NCBI RefSeq assembly: GCF_037392515.1
Contig: NC_090281.1
Span: 45,980,645 to 46,044,644 of the forward strand
Length of the DNA: 64,000 nucleotides
Direction: 5' to 3'
DNA from: Haliotis asinina
Taxonomy: Eukaryota > Mollusca > Gastropoda > Lepetellida > Haliotidae
Below are positions 1-11,874 of this stretch, piece after piece (within the stretch, counting starts at the first letter, position 1; every line of letters begins with the position of its first letter). Made by a program: the position numbers and the translations under genes. The notes below the pieces were generated by a model, which was given only the letters and a program-made list of their open reading frames with translations, was not told where the DNA came from and made no database searches.

Positions 1-720
1 CATGAGACAAAAGCTCATCCCATCGGACCCTCGGAAAGTCAGTGTACTAAAGTCCAGGTGGAAGGGTTTAGAGGGACACAACACCAAATCCAGAGTGTGC
101 CAGGGTTCCTGCGTCTGAAAGAAACGAGTCATGCATAAGCATCAGTAATCACATTTCTCTCGGATGAAGATTGGATTAACAAGAGCGAGTAAGTGTGGTT
201 TTCTGCCGCTTTGGACAATTTTCCAGCGTTAACTAGACGTGGGGCATAGTATTTAAGTGAGGACTCGAACAATGGTACTGAACATGACGTGCCAACACTT
301 GAACAACTAGGCTACACTACCACTCCGTTTACATGCAGAAACCAGTATCAACCTTTCCCATCTATACCTAAATGGCTGTGACTATGCTGGTCGTAAGAGG
401 CGACTAACGGGATCGGGTGGTCAGACTCGCTGACTTCTTGGTTGAAACATGTCATCGGTTCCCATTTGCGCAGATCAATGCTCGTGTTGTTGATCACTGG
501 ATTGTCTTGTCCAGACTCGATTATTTACAGACCGTCACCTTATAGCTGAATATTGCTGAGTGCGGCGTAAAACTAAACTCACTCATTCCTAAATGGCTGT
601 ATACTATGAGAGAATTAGTGTGCACTATATATGAAACAAATATTTTCTTCCAAATAGAGTTGAAAACACCTGCCTGTCTGGTCCTCTGTCACCCTTCCGA
701 AGAATCCATGGTCCACGTCT
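1..720. repeat. Segmental duplication, copy 1
   Basis: Positions 1-380 and 588-720 match 2029-2545 closely, an offset of about 2028 bp at the left edge. The block carries part of exon x (see 670-807). It differs from copy 2 mainly by a SINE at 381-587. I do not recognise the block as a named element. Confidence 0.85.
381..587 (-). mobile_element. Abalone-type SINE with target-site duplication
   Basis: Minus-strand copy of the short repeat whose plus-strand form starts near GTGAGTGAGTTTAG and contains CGCACTCAGCAATATTC. It is flanked by a 13-bp direct repeat CCTAAATGGCTGT at 367-379 and 588-600. The duplicated block at 2404-2416 has this site once with no insert, so it is an empty site inside the same window. 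Confidence 0.88.
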
Positions 721-807
721 ATCCATGGAATATCTTCTTGGCAGTCGTCCTGCCTCTGGGGGACTTCAGGGTCCATTTCCGCCCCCAGGACGATGGCATC
801 CACGTTC
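670..807 (-). CDS. Exon x of an unrecognised minus-strand gene
   Basis: A 138-nt candidate exon with acceptor ATTAG before 807 and donor CAG|GTGTTT after 670. It reads open as NVDAIVLGAEMDPEVPQRQ, then an acidic stretch ending DQTGR. It starts with one base completing a codon and ends with two, so it is a symmetric exon. It is homologous to exon y at 1004-1150, sharing LGAEMDPEVPQRQ, DCQEDIPW and VDxGxF. The family is not recognised; the acidic, proline-containing sequence has no visible membrane segment. The rest of the gene is outside the window or not identifiable, so this could also be a decayed duplicate. Confidence 0.45.
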
Positions 808-1003
808 CTAATAGTAACGATAACGAATAGGTTAATGTTTCATATCACTGATACTTACTACATAGATAATAAATATTAAAAGCATATGCTTTTTGGTCAG
901 GAAAACGCTGTAACCTGAAACACAAGTTGTAACTTGCTCATGACGTCATTGTCAACAAGAATATATTGTATGTTGTCTTCAAAAGATAGTTTGGAGAACT
1001 TGC

Positions 1004-1150
1004 CTTCCTGGTAGTCTGGCGGCTTTGTGGTCGTTGTCCTGCCGCCAGAAGAGACCTTGATCCACTTCTGTCCACGGAATATCTTCTTGGCAGTCCTCCT
1101 GCCTCTGGGGGACTTCAGGGTCCATTTCCGCCCCCAGGTAGATGGCATCC
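1004..1150 (-). CDS. Exon y, tandem homologue of exon x
   Basis: A 147-nt candidate exon with acceptor GAGCAG before 1150. The downstream boundary is GGAAG|GCAAGT, the consensus for a GC-type donor. It reads open as DAIYLGAEMDPEVPQRQ and onward to RLPGR, in the same phase as exon x (one base in, two bases out). It lies 5' of exon x in the minus-strand gene. Keeping the phase while differing in length by three codons suggests exon duplication under coding constraint. Function unknown. Confidence 0.45.
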
Positions 1151-1529
1151 CTGCTCATTACAGTAAAGAGAATATAGTTTACATCGCTGGCACTTACTGT
1201 GTGCATAAATGCAACTTATATGCCTACACGTAAAATCTCAAACATGAAACTCAAGTTGTAATTTTGCAGTAGACGTCATGATAAACAAGGATGCATTGCA
1301 TGTTATGGTTTATTCAAAAGATTGTTTGAAAGGAACAGTTGCATGCGTAAGGAACGGTTCTACTTAAAAAGGCAAAGAACACTTTACATAATTTATACTT
1401 TTCTCACAGACTATGACTGCATGAGTGTCCTTTTTACACCGCTGTAAGCAATATACTAGCTATATCACGGTGAGAAACAATAAATATATGCTCCACACAT
1501 CATTCAGATATGGAAAATCGAAATAGGTT

Positions 1530-1590
1530 GTTTGGAGCGCCATGAGCGAACGCTTTAACCATTCGGTTATTCGACGATCCCCTTACATTT
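1530..1590 (-). repeat. Fragment of tRNA-derived SINE
   Basis: The minus strand reads AATGGTTAAAGCGTTCGCTC, matching the A-box side of the tRNA-like SINE seen whole at 48398-48556. Only a fragment remains. Confidence 0.4.
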
Positions 1591-2028
1591 AAATGCAAAG
1601 CAAATATGTCGGGACGTGAAAAACAAAATTTAATTTAAGTTTTAAACTGAAATAGTGAATGCTTTACCAGCAGGTGGCCAGTACACTGACTTTCAAAGTG
1701 ACCATCCGGGACTTGCTTTGCCTCGAACTACCTATTGAAGGACGGAATGGTGGGTTAACACTAAGTTATACTATCTATAGATAGCATCGTACAGGGCATG
1801 CACGAAGGGGGCCCTATCTACACTAACCCCTAATCTACCAGTCAAGTGCAGTCAGCATTGGGTCTACTGGGGGTGCTGAAAAGACTGGGGCCACAGAGTG
1901 TGCCAACCCTAAACTAGCTGGGTTGCTGTAACAACCATCCTGACTGTACAGTCAGGCCCTAGCACCGAACCTACTCCATGTACGCTCGGCAGGGGGCTAC
2001 GCAGAGAGCAGACGCACAATGGAGCCAC

Positions 2029-2600
2029 CATGAGACAAAAGCTCATCCCATCGGACCCTCGGAAAGTCAGTGTACTAAAGTCCAGGTGGAAGGGTTTAGA
2101 GGGACACAACACCAAATCCAGAGTGTGCCAGGGTTCCTGCGTCTGAAAGAAATGAGTCATGCATAAGCATCAGTAATCACATTTCTCTCGGATGTAGATT
2201 GGATTAACAACAGCGAGTAAGTGTGGTTTTCTGCCGGTTTTGGCAATATTCCAACGACGGGCCTCATAAGTGGGCGTGGGGTATAATATTTAAGTGAGGA
2301 CTCGAACACTGACACTGAACTTGACGTGCCAACACTTGAACAACTAGGCTACACTACCACTCCGTTTACATGCACAAACCAGTATCAACCTTTCCCATCT
2401 ATACCTAAATGGCTGTGTACTATGAGAGAATGAGTGTGCACTGTTTATTAAACAAATATCCATGAAGATGCATATTTTCTTCCAAATAGATAAGGAAACA
2501 CCTACCTGTCTGGTCCTCTGTCGCCCTTCCGAAGAATCCTTGAAGTCGTCCTACCTCTACAGGATTTCAAGACTTTCTGTCCCCACGACGAATATTTCAC
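2029..2600. repeat. Segmental duplication, copy 2, with decayed exon
   Basis: Second copy of the block at 1-720, without the SINE. Positions about 2477-2545 match the 3' part of exon x (shared CTGTCTGGTCCTCTGTC and CCCTTCCGAAGAATCC), but the middle of the exon is deleted and the remainder diverges, so this third exon copy looks dead. Confidence 0.75.
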
Positions 2601-3186
2601 ATCACTATAGGTGGGTGCTCAAACTCCAAGCGGGCTTCAGTCGCTCGCTTCGGGTCGCTCGCTTACGCAACCTAATCCCAGTCGCCGAACCCGAAACAAA
2701 GGATTAGAGCTATTGAAAGCACCTCAATCACAAGTGTTTGCACAGAGGCATGTTTTCTTATTTAGCGTGAGCCAAGTAAGACCTGGTAATATTCAGTATT
2801 GAAACAAAACGAAACAAAATTTTCTTTCATTAATTACAGATTTATTTATGTAAGACAATATAGCTAAAACATAATCAACGGCTAATATAATACAGGTATA
2901 ACCCATTGTAAATTTAAAATTACAAGTTAAACCCAAAGTGACATAGGTGTATGGAACATTCAATGTAAATGAATTAAAACAAACTGTCGTCCGTGGGTGG
3001 GAATGTTGTAAATTGTGATGTGCTTATCAGTGCTCATCGCTTTCGTGACTCACTCGTGTTATTCTGCGATTACTCCGTGAAAGCGTACCGATGAATGTCT
3101 CTTTAAACAAAAACGTAAATCGAATAAAATGAAATTACGATGGCAAATTTCTTATAATTTTATACCTTGCCAATTGAACATTTAAT
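2601..3186. other. No gene seen
   Basis: AT-rich sequence between the duplicated block and a fold-back repeat. I see no splice-bounded coding segment, tRNA-like box or recognisable repeat. Confidence 0.5.
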
Positions 3187-3470
3187 TCTCAGAATTTTAT
3201 TCAACTTAAGATGAAAGTTGTTAAACAAACGATCATAATTTCAAATCACTTTCTTTGTTTGTATTACAGGGGATTCGGGGTGCACATTAAATAAAACGTC
3301 GAGAAGTTGGGTTGGTCTAAGTTAACGCTCATCACGTACCGCACGTGCACTTGTTTCACTGTTCTAACTGCTGCGCTTACCTCCTTGCAATACAAACCAG
3401 TAATAACGATTTAAATCTATAATCGTTTGTTAAACAACTTTTATCCTAAGTTGAACAAAAATCTAAGACT
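3187..3470. repeat. Inverted repeat with roughly 60-bp arms (MITE-like)
   Basis: Arms 3187-3247 and 3409-3470 are imperfect reverse complements around a shared AGTTGTT(T/A)AACAAACGAT core. They enclose about 160 bp without coding signal. This fits a short non-autonomous DNA element, but I cannot delimit target-site duplications. Confidence 0.6.
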
Positions 3471-3539
3471 TAAATTTTCAGTTGCAAGATAAAATGACGT
3501 GGATTCGAACCATTAACTTCACTATGTCTACTTTACATT

Positions 3540-6500
3540 AGTACATAACAACATCCACCAATGCATGGTGCACGGCCACAGGCATCCATGAGTACACCAC
3601 AACATCCACCACTGCATGGGGCACCACCACAGGCATACAAAAGCCACCACCAATACATCCACCAATGCATGGGGCACCACCACCGCCACACAAGTTCACA
3701 TCAACATCCACCCATGCATCGTGCAACGCCACCGGCATACATGAGTACACCACAACATCCACCAATGCATGTTGCACCATCACCGGCATACAAGAGACAC
3801 CACCATCACATCCACCAATGCATTGGGCACCGCCACCAGCATACATGAGTACACCACAACATCCACCAATGCACTGTGTACAGCCACAGGCATACATGAG
3901 GATACCACAACATCAACCAATGCATAGTGCACCACCACCCTCATACAAGAGATATTACCATCACATCCACCAGTGTATGGCACACCGCCACTGACATACA
4001 AGAGTACACCAAAACTTCAACCAATCCATGGCGCACCACCACAGGAATACATGAGTGCACCACAACATCCACCAATGCATGTTGCACCACCACCGGCATA
4101 TATGAGACACCACCATCACATCCACCAATGCATTGGGCACCGCCACCGGCATACATGAGTACACCACAACATCCACCAATGCACTGTGTACAGCCACAGG
4201 CATACATGAGGACACCACAACATCCACCAATGCATGGGGCAATGCCACCAGCATACATGAGTAGACCACAACATCCACCAATGCATCGTCCACCGCCACC
4301 AGCTTACATGAGACACCACCATCACATACACTAATTCATGGGGCACCACAACCCTCATACATGAGACGGCACCATGATATCCACCAATACATGGCGCACC
4401 GTCACCGACATACCTGAGCACACCACAACATCCACCAATGCATGGGGCACCACCACATGTATACATGAGACATAACCATCACATCCACCAATGGATGGCA
4501 CACCCAAACTAGCGTGGGGCACCACAACCGGTATACATGAGTACACCACAACAACCACCAATGCATGGCACACCGCCACCGACATACATGAGTACACCAC
4601 CATCACATCCACCAATGCATGGCGCACCGCCAGCCTCAAATAAGAGACATAACCATCACATCCACCAATGAATGGCACACCACCACTGACATACATGACT
4701 ACACCACAACATCCACCAATGCATGGCGCACTGCCACCGGCATACAAGAGCCATAACCATCACATCCACCAATGCATGGCACACCGCAACAGACATACAT
4801 CAGTACACCACAACATCCACCAATGTATGGCGCACTGCCACCGGTATACATGAGTACACCACAACATCCACCAATGCATGGCACACCGCCACCGACATAC
4901 ATGAGTACACCACCATCACATCCACCAATGCATGGCGAACCGCCAGCCTCATACAAGAGACATAACCATCACATCCACCAATGAATGGCACACCGCCACT
5001 GACATACATGAGTACACAATAACCACCAATGCATGGCGCACTCCCACCGGCATGCATTAGTACACCACAACATCCACCAGTCCATGGGGCACCACAACTG
5101 GCATACATGAGAACACCACAACATTCACCAATGCATGGGGCAACACCAACGACATACATGAGACATAACCATCACACCAACCAATGCATGGCACACCGCT
5201 ACTGACACATTAGTACACTACAACATCCACCAATGCATGGGGCACCACCACAGTCATACACGAGACACCACCATCACATCCACCAATGTATGGCGCACCG
5301 CCAAAGGGATACATGAGTACACCACAACATCCACCAATGCATCGTGCAACACGACCGGCATGCATGAGTACAACACAACATCCAGCAATCCCTTGTGCAA
5401 CGCCACCGGCATACATGTGCACACCACTACAGCCACCAATGCATGGCACACAACTATCGGTATACATGAGCCAACACCATCTCATCCACCAATGCATGGC
5501 GCATCGCCACTGGCATACATGAGCACACCACAATATCCACCAATGCTTCGTGTAACGTCACCGACATACATGAGTACACCACAACATCCACCAATGCATG
5601 GGGCACCGTCACCGGCATTCATGAGCACACCACAACATCCACCAATGCATGGGGCACCACTATCGGTATACATGAGCCACCACAATTTCATCCACCAATG
5701 CATTACGCACCGCCACAGGCATACATGAGTACACCACAACATCCACCAATGGATGGGGCACAACCACAGGCATACATAAGCCACCACCACTACATCCACC
5801 AATGCATGGGGCACCAACACCGGGATACAGGAGTAAACAACAACATCCACCGATGCATGGTGCATCGACACCGGCATACATCAGTACACCACAACATCCA
5901 CCAATGCATGCTGCAGCACCACCGGCATACATGAAACACCACCATCACATCCACCAATGCATTGGGCACCGCCACCGGCATACATGAGGACACCACAACA
6001 TCCACCAATGCATGGGGCACCACCACCCTCATACAAGAGATATTACCATCACATCCACCAGTGTATGGCGCACTGCCACTGACATACAAGAGTACACCAA
6101 AACTTCAACCAATGCATGGGGCACCACCACAGGCATACATGAACACACCACAACATCCACCAATGCATGGTGCACCACCACAGGCATACATGAGTACACC
6201 ACAACATCCACCAATGCATGGCACACCGCCACCGGCATACATGAGTACACCACAACATACACCAATCCATGGGGCACTGCCACTGGCATACATGAGTACA
6301 TAACAACATCCACCAATGCATGGGGCACCACAACTGGCATACATGAGTACACCGCAACATCCACCAATGCATGGCGCACCACCACCGGCATACATGAGTA
6401 GACCACAATATCCACCAATGCATCGTGCAACGCCACCAGCTTACATGAGACACCACCACCACACACACTAATTCATGGGGCACCACCACAGTCATACATG

Positions 6501-9500
6501 AGACGGCACCATGATATCCACCAACACATGGTGCACCGCCACCGTCATACATCAGTACACCACAACATCCACCAATGCATAGCGCACCACCAACGGCATA
6601 CCTGAAACACCACCATCAGATCCATCAATGCATTGGGCACCGCCACCGGCATACATGAGTACACCACAACATCCACCAATGCACTGTGTACAGCCACAGG
6701 CATTCATGAACACACCACAACATCCACCAATGCATGGGGCACCGTCACCCTCATACAAGAGATATTACCATCACATCTACCAATGTATGGCGCACCGCCA
6801 CTCACATACAAGTGTACACCTAAACTTCAACCAATGCATGGGGCACCACCACAGGCATACATGAACACACCACAACATCCACCAATACATGGTGCACCAC
6901 CAGAGGCATACATGAGTACACCACAACATCCACCAATGCATGGCACACCGCCACCGGTATACATGAGTACACCACAAAACCCACCAATCCATGGGGCACC
7001 ACCACCAGCATACATGAGTACACCACAACATCCACCAATGCATGGGGCACCACCACAGGCATACATGAGTACACCACAACATCCACCAATGCATGGCACA
7101 CCGCCACCGGCATACATGAGTACACCACAACATACACCAATCCATGGGGCACTGCCACTGGCATACATGAGTACATAACAACATCCACCAATGCATGGGG
7201 CACCACAACTGGCATACATGAGTACACCGCAACATCCACCAATGCATGGCGCACCACCACCGGCATACATGAGTAGACCACAATATCCACCAATGCATCG
7301 TGCAACGCCACCAGCTTACATGAGACACCACCATCACACACACTAATTCATGGGGCACCACCACAGTCATACATGAGACGGCACCATGATATCCACCAAC
7401 ACATGGTGCACCGCCACTGTCATACATCAGTACACCACAACATCCACCAATGCATAGCGCACCACCAACGGCATACCTGAAACACCACCATCAGATCCAT
7501 CAATGCATTGGGCACCGCCACCGGCATACATGAGTACACCACAACATCCACCAATGCACTGTGTACAGCCACAGGCATTCATGAACACACCACAACATCC
7601 ACCAATGCATGGGGCACCGTCACCCTCATACAAGAGATATTACCATCACATCTACCAATGTATGGCGCACCGCCACTCACATACAAGTGTACACCTAAAC
7701 TTCAACCAATGCATGGGGCACCACCACAGGCATACATGAACACACCACAACATCCACCAATACATGGTGCACCACCAGAGGCATACATGAGTACACCACA
7801 ACATCCACCAATGCATGGCACACCGCCACCGGTATACATGAGTACACCACAAAACCCACCAATCCATGGGGCACCACCACCAGCATACATGAGTACACCA
7901 CAACATCCACCAATGCATGGGGCACCACCACAGGCATACATGAGTACACCACCATCACATCCACCAATGCATGGCGAACCGCCAGCCTCATACAAGAGTA
8001 CACCACAACATCCACCAATCCATGGGCACCACAACTGGCATACATGAGTACACCACAACATCCACCAATGCATGGGGCACCACTATCGGTATACATGAGC
8101 CACCACAATTTCATCCACCAATGCATTACGCACCGCCACAGGCATACATGAGTACACCACAACATCCACCAATGGATGGGGCACAACCACAGGCATACAT
8201 AAGCCACCACCACTACATCCACCAATGCATGGGGCACCACCACCGGGATACAGGAGTAAACAACAACATCCACCGATGCATGGTGCATCGCCACCGGCAT
8301 ACATCAGTACACCACAACATCCACCAATGCATGGGGCACCACCACCCTCATACATGAGATATTACCATCACATCCACCAGTGTATGGCGCACTGCCACTG
8401 ACATACAAGAGTACACCAAAACTTCAACCAATGCATGGGGCACCACCACAGGCATACATGAACACACCACAACATCCACCAATGCATGGTGCACCACCAC
8501 AGGCATACATGAGTACACCACAACATCCACCAATGCATGGCACACCGCCACCGGCATACATGAGTACACCACAACATACACCAATCCATGGGGCACTGCC
8601 ACTGGCATACATGAGTACATAACAACATCCACTAGTGCATGGCGAACCGCTAAAGGCATACATGAGGACACCACAACATCCACCAATGCATGGCGCACCA
8701 CCACCGGCATACATGAGTAGACCACAATATCCACCAATGCATCGTGCAACGCCACCAGCTTACATGAGACACCACCATCACACACACTAATTCATGGGGC
8801 ACCACCACAGTCATACATGAGACGGCACCATGATATCCACCAACACATGGTGCACCGCCACCGTCATACATCAGTACACCACAACATCCACCAATGCATA
8901 GCACACCACCAACGGCATACCTGAAACACCACCATCAGATCCATCAATGCATTGGGCACCGCCACCGACATACATGAGTACACCACAACATCCACCAATG
9001 CACTGTGTACAGCCACAGGCATTCATGAACACACCACAACATCCACCAATGCATGGGGCACCGTCACCCTCATACAAGAGATATTACCATCACATCTACC
9101 AATGTATGGCGCACCGCCACTCACATACAAGTGTACACCTAAACTTCAACCAATGCATGGGGCACCACCACAGGCATACATGAACACACCACAACATCCA
9201 CCAATACATGGTGCACCACCAGAGGCATACATGAGTACACCACAACATCCACCAATGCATGGCACACCGCCACCGGTATACATGAGTACACCACAAAACC
9301 CACCAATCCATGGGGCACCACCACCAGCATACATGAGTACACCACAACATCCACCAATGCATGGAGCACCACCAGAGGCATACATGACAGATAACCATCA
9401 CATCCACCAATGCATGGCGAACCGCCAAAGGCATACATGAGCACACCACAACAGCCACCAATGCATGGGGCACCACTATCGGTATACATGAGCCACCACC

Positions 9501-11569
9501 ATCTCATCCACCAATGCATGGCGCATCGCCTCTGGCATACATGAGGAAACCACAACATCCACCAATGCTTGATGCACCGCTACCGGCATGCATGAGTACA
9601 CCACCACATCCACCAATGCATGGCACACCGCCAAAGGCATACATGAGTACAACACAACATCCACCAATGCATGGGGCACCTCCACCGACATACATGAGTA
9701 CATAACAACATCCACTAATGCATGGTGCACTACCAGAGGCATACATGAGACATAACCATCACATCCACCAATGCATGGGGCATCGCCACTGGCATACAAG
9801 AGCACACCACAACATCCACCAATGCATGGCGCACCGCCACGAGCATACAAGAGCACACCACAACATCCACCAATGCATGGGGCACTGCCACCGGCATACA
9901 TGAGTACACCACAACATCCACCAATCCATGGGGCACCACAACTGGCATACATGAGTACACCACAACATCCACCAATGCATGGGGAACCGCCACCGGCATA
10001 CATGAGCACACCATAACATCCGCCAATGCATGGCACACCACCACCAGCATACATGTGGACACCACAACATCCACCAATGCATCGTCCACCGCCACCAGCT
10101 TACATGAGACACCGCCATCACACACACTAATTCAATGGGCACCACAACCCTCATACATGAGGCGGCACCATCATATCCACCAATACATGGTGCACCGCCA
10201 CTGGTATACATGAGGATACCACAACATCCACCAATGCATGGCGCACTGCCACCTTCATACATAAGTACACCACAACATCCACCAATGCATGGGGCACCAC
10301 CACATGCATCCATGAGACATAACCATCACATCCACCAATGGATGGCACACTCCCACTGGCATGGGGCACCACCACCGGTATACATGAGTACATCACAACA
10401 TCTACCAATGCATGGACACCACCATCACACACACTAATTCATGGGGCACCACAACCCTCATACATGAGGCGGCACCATCATATCCACCAATACATGGTGC
10501 ACCGCTACTGGTATACATGAGGATACCACAACATCCACCAATGCATGGCGCACTGCCACCTTCATACATAAGTACACCACAACATCCACCAATGCATGGG
10601 GCACCACCACATGCATCCATGAGACACCACCATCACATCCACCAATGCATGGCACACCCCCACTGGCATGAGGCACCACCACCGGTATACATGAGTACAT
10701 CACAACATCCACCAATGCATGGTGCACCTCCACAGGCATACATGAGTACACCACAACATCCACCAATGCATGGCGCAACGCCACCGACATACATGAGTAC
10801 ACCACCATCACATCCACCAATGCATGGCGAACCGCCAGCCTCATACAAGAGTACACCACAACATCCACCAATCCATGGGCACCACAACTGGCATACATGA
10901 GTACACCACAACATCCACCAATGCATGGGGCACCACCACCGATATACATGAGACATAACAACATCCACCAATGCGTGGTGCACCACCAGAGGCATACATG
11001 AGACATAACCATCACATCCACCAATGCATGGCACACCGCTACTGACATATATGAGTACACCACAACATCCACCGATGCATAGGGCACCACCACCCTCATA
11101 CATGAGACACCACCATCACATCCACCAATGTATGGCGCACCGCCAAAAGCATACATGAGTACAACACAACATCCACCAATGCTTCGTGCAACGCCACCGG
11201 CATACATGAGCACACCACAACAACCACCAATGCATGGCGCACCACTATCGGTATACATGAGACACCACCATCTCATCCACCAATGCATCACGCATCGCCA
11301 CTGGCATACATGAGCACAACACAACATCCACCAATGCATCGTGCACCCCCACGAGCATACATGAGCACACCACAACATCCACCAATGCATGGGGCACCGC
11401 CACCGGCATACATGAGCCACCACCATCACATCCACCAATGCATGGCACAACGCCACCGGCATACATGAGTACACCACAACATCCACTAATGCATGGTACA
11501 CCGCCACCGACATACAGGAGTACACCACGACATCCACCAATGCATGGCGCACCGTCACCAGCATACATC
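3540..11569. repeat. 8-kb minisatellite with 51- and 53-bp units
   Basis: Roughly 155 tandem units (array length divided by unit length). The common 51-bp unit contains CCACCAATGCATGGGGCACC and GGCATACATGAGTACACC. A second unit type replaces AGTACACCACAACATCC with AGACACCACCATCACATCC and is 53 bp. In one plus frame the 51-bp unit would read MHGAPPPAYMSTPQHPP, but each 53-bp unit shifts the frame by two and ATGA then supplies a stop, so no long protein survives on the + strand. The minus strand is open in several frames only because the unit lacks TTA, CTA and mostly TCA. The array ends about 300 bp before the start of gene A. Confidence 0.95.
6029..9310. repeat. Higher-order duplications inside the minisatellite
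   Basis: Blocks of many units recur almost unchanged: 6552-7040 matches 7427-7915 (offset 875 bp), 6029-6990 matches 8348-9310 (offset 2319 bp), and 5640-5930 matches 8063-8353 (offset 2423 bp). The 875-bp offset equals 13 units of 51 bp plus 4 of 53 bp, consistent with whole-unit exchange. Confidence 0.85.
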
Positions 11570-11766
11570 GATCTGATTATAGCTGACGTTTCTTAGTAAT
11601 TATCGGATCGTTCGATTATTTTTATAACCGTTGGGCAAAGTTCTTTGAAATGATGTTAAATAGAATATACACGATTAAGAAATATAAACATCAAAGACTT
11701 TAATTTGTATTCATCGGCATGTAAAATGTCCTCATCCGAAAACCATGCTCTCCTTGACATGATATT

Positions 11767-11874
11767 GTTATCACCTCAGATAACACTGTTATCATTTCAG
11801 ATACTAAATGACCTTGTGTACATATCATCAAGTGGTGTGTAAGTCAGATGATAGTGAGTCGTCAATAGCTGAAG
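11767..11874 (+). promoter_or_regulatory. Gene A proximal promoter with GATA-type sites
   Basis: TTATCACCTCAGATAA followed by TTATCATTTCAGATA lies about 70-110 bp before the ATG, giving several WGATAR matches on both strands. The same TTATCA-CTCAGATA block, then a CATCAAGTG-like element, precedes exon 1 of genes B and C and, more weakly, D. Binding by a gut GATA factor is inference. Confidence 0.5.

Noticed and set aside
3540-11569. A proline/histidine-rich repetitive protein (MHGAPPPAYMSTPQHPP repeats) on the + strand
   Set aside because: 53-bp units shift the frame repeatedly, stops occur in every plus frame, and no start or splice structure joins the open pieces.
3540-11569. CRISPR-like array
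   Set aside because: Units are contiguous with no unique spacers, and the host is an animal.
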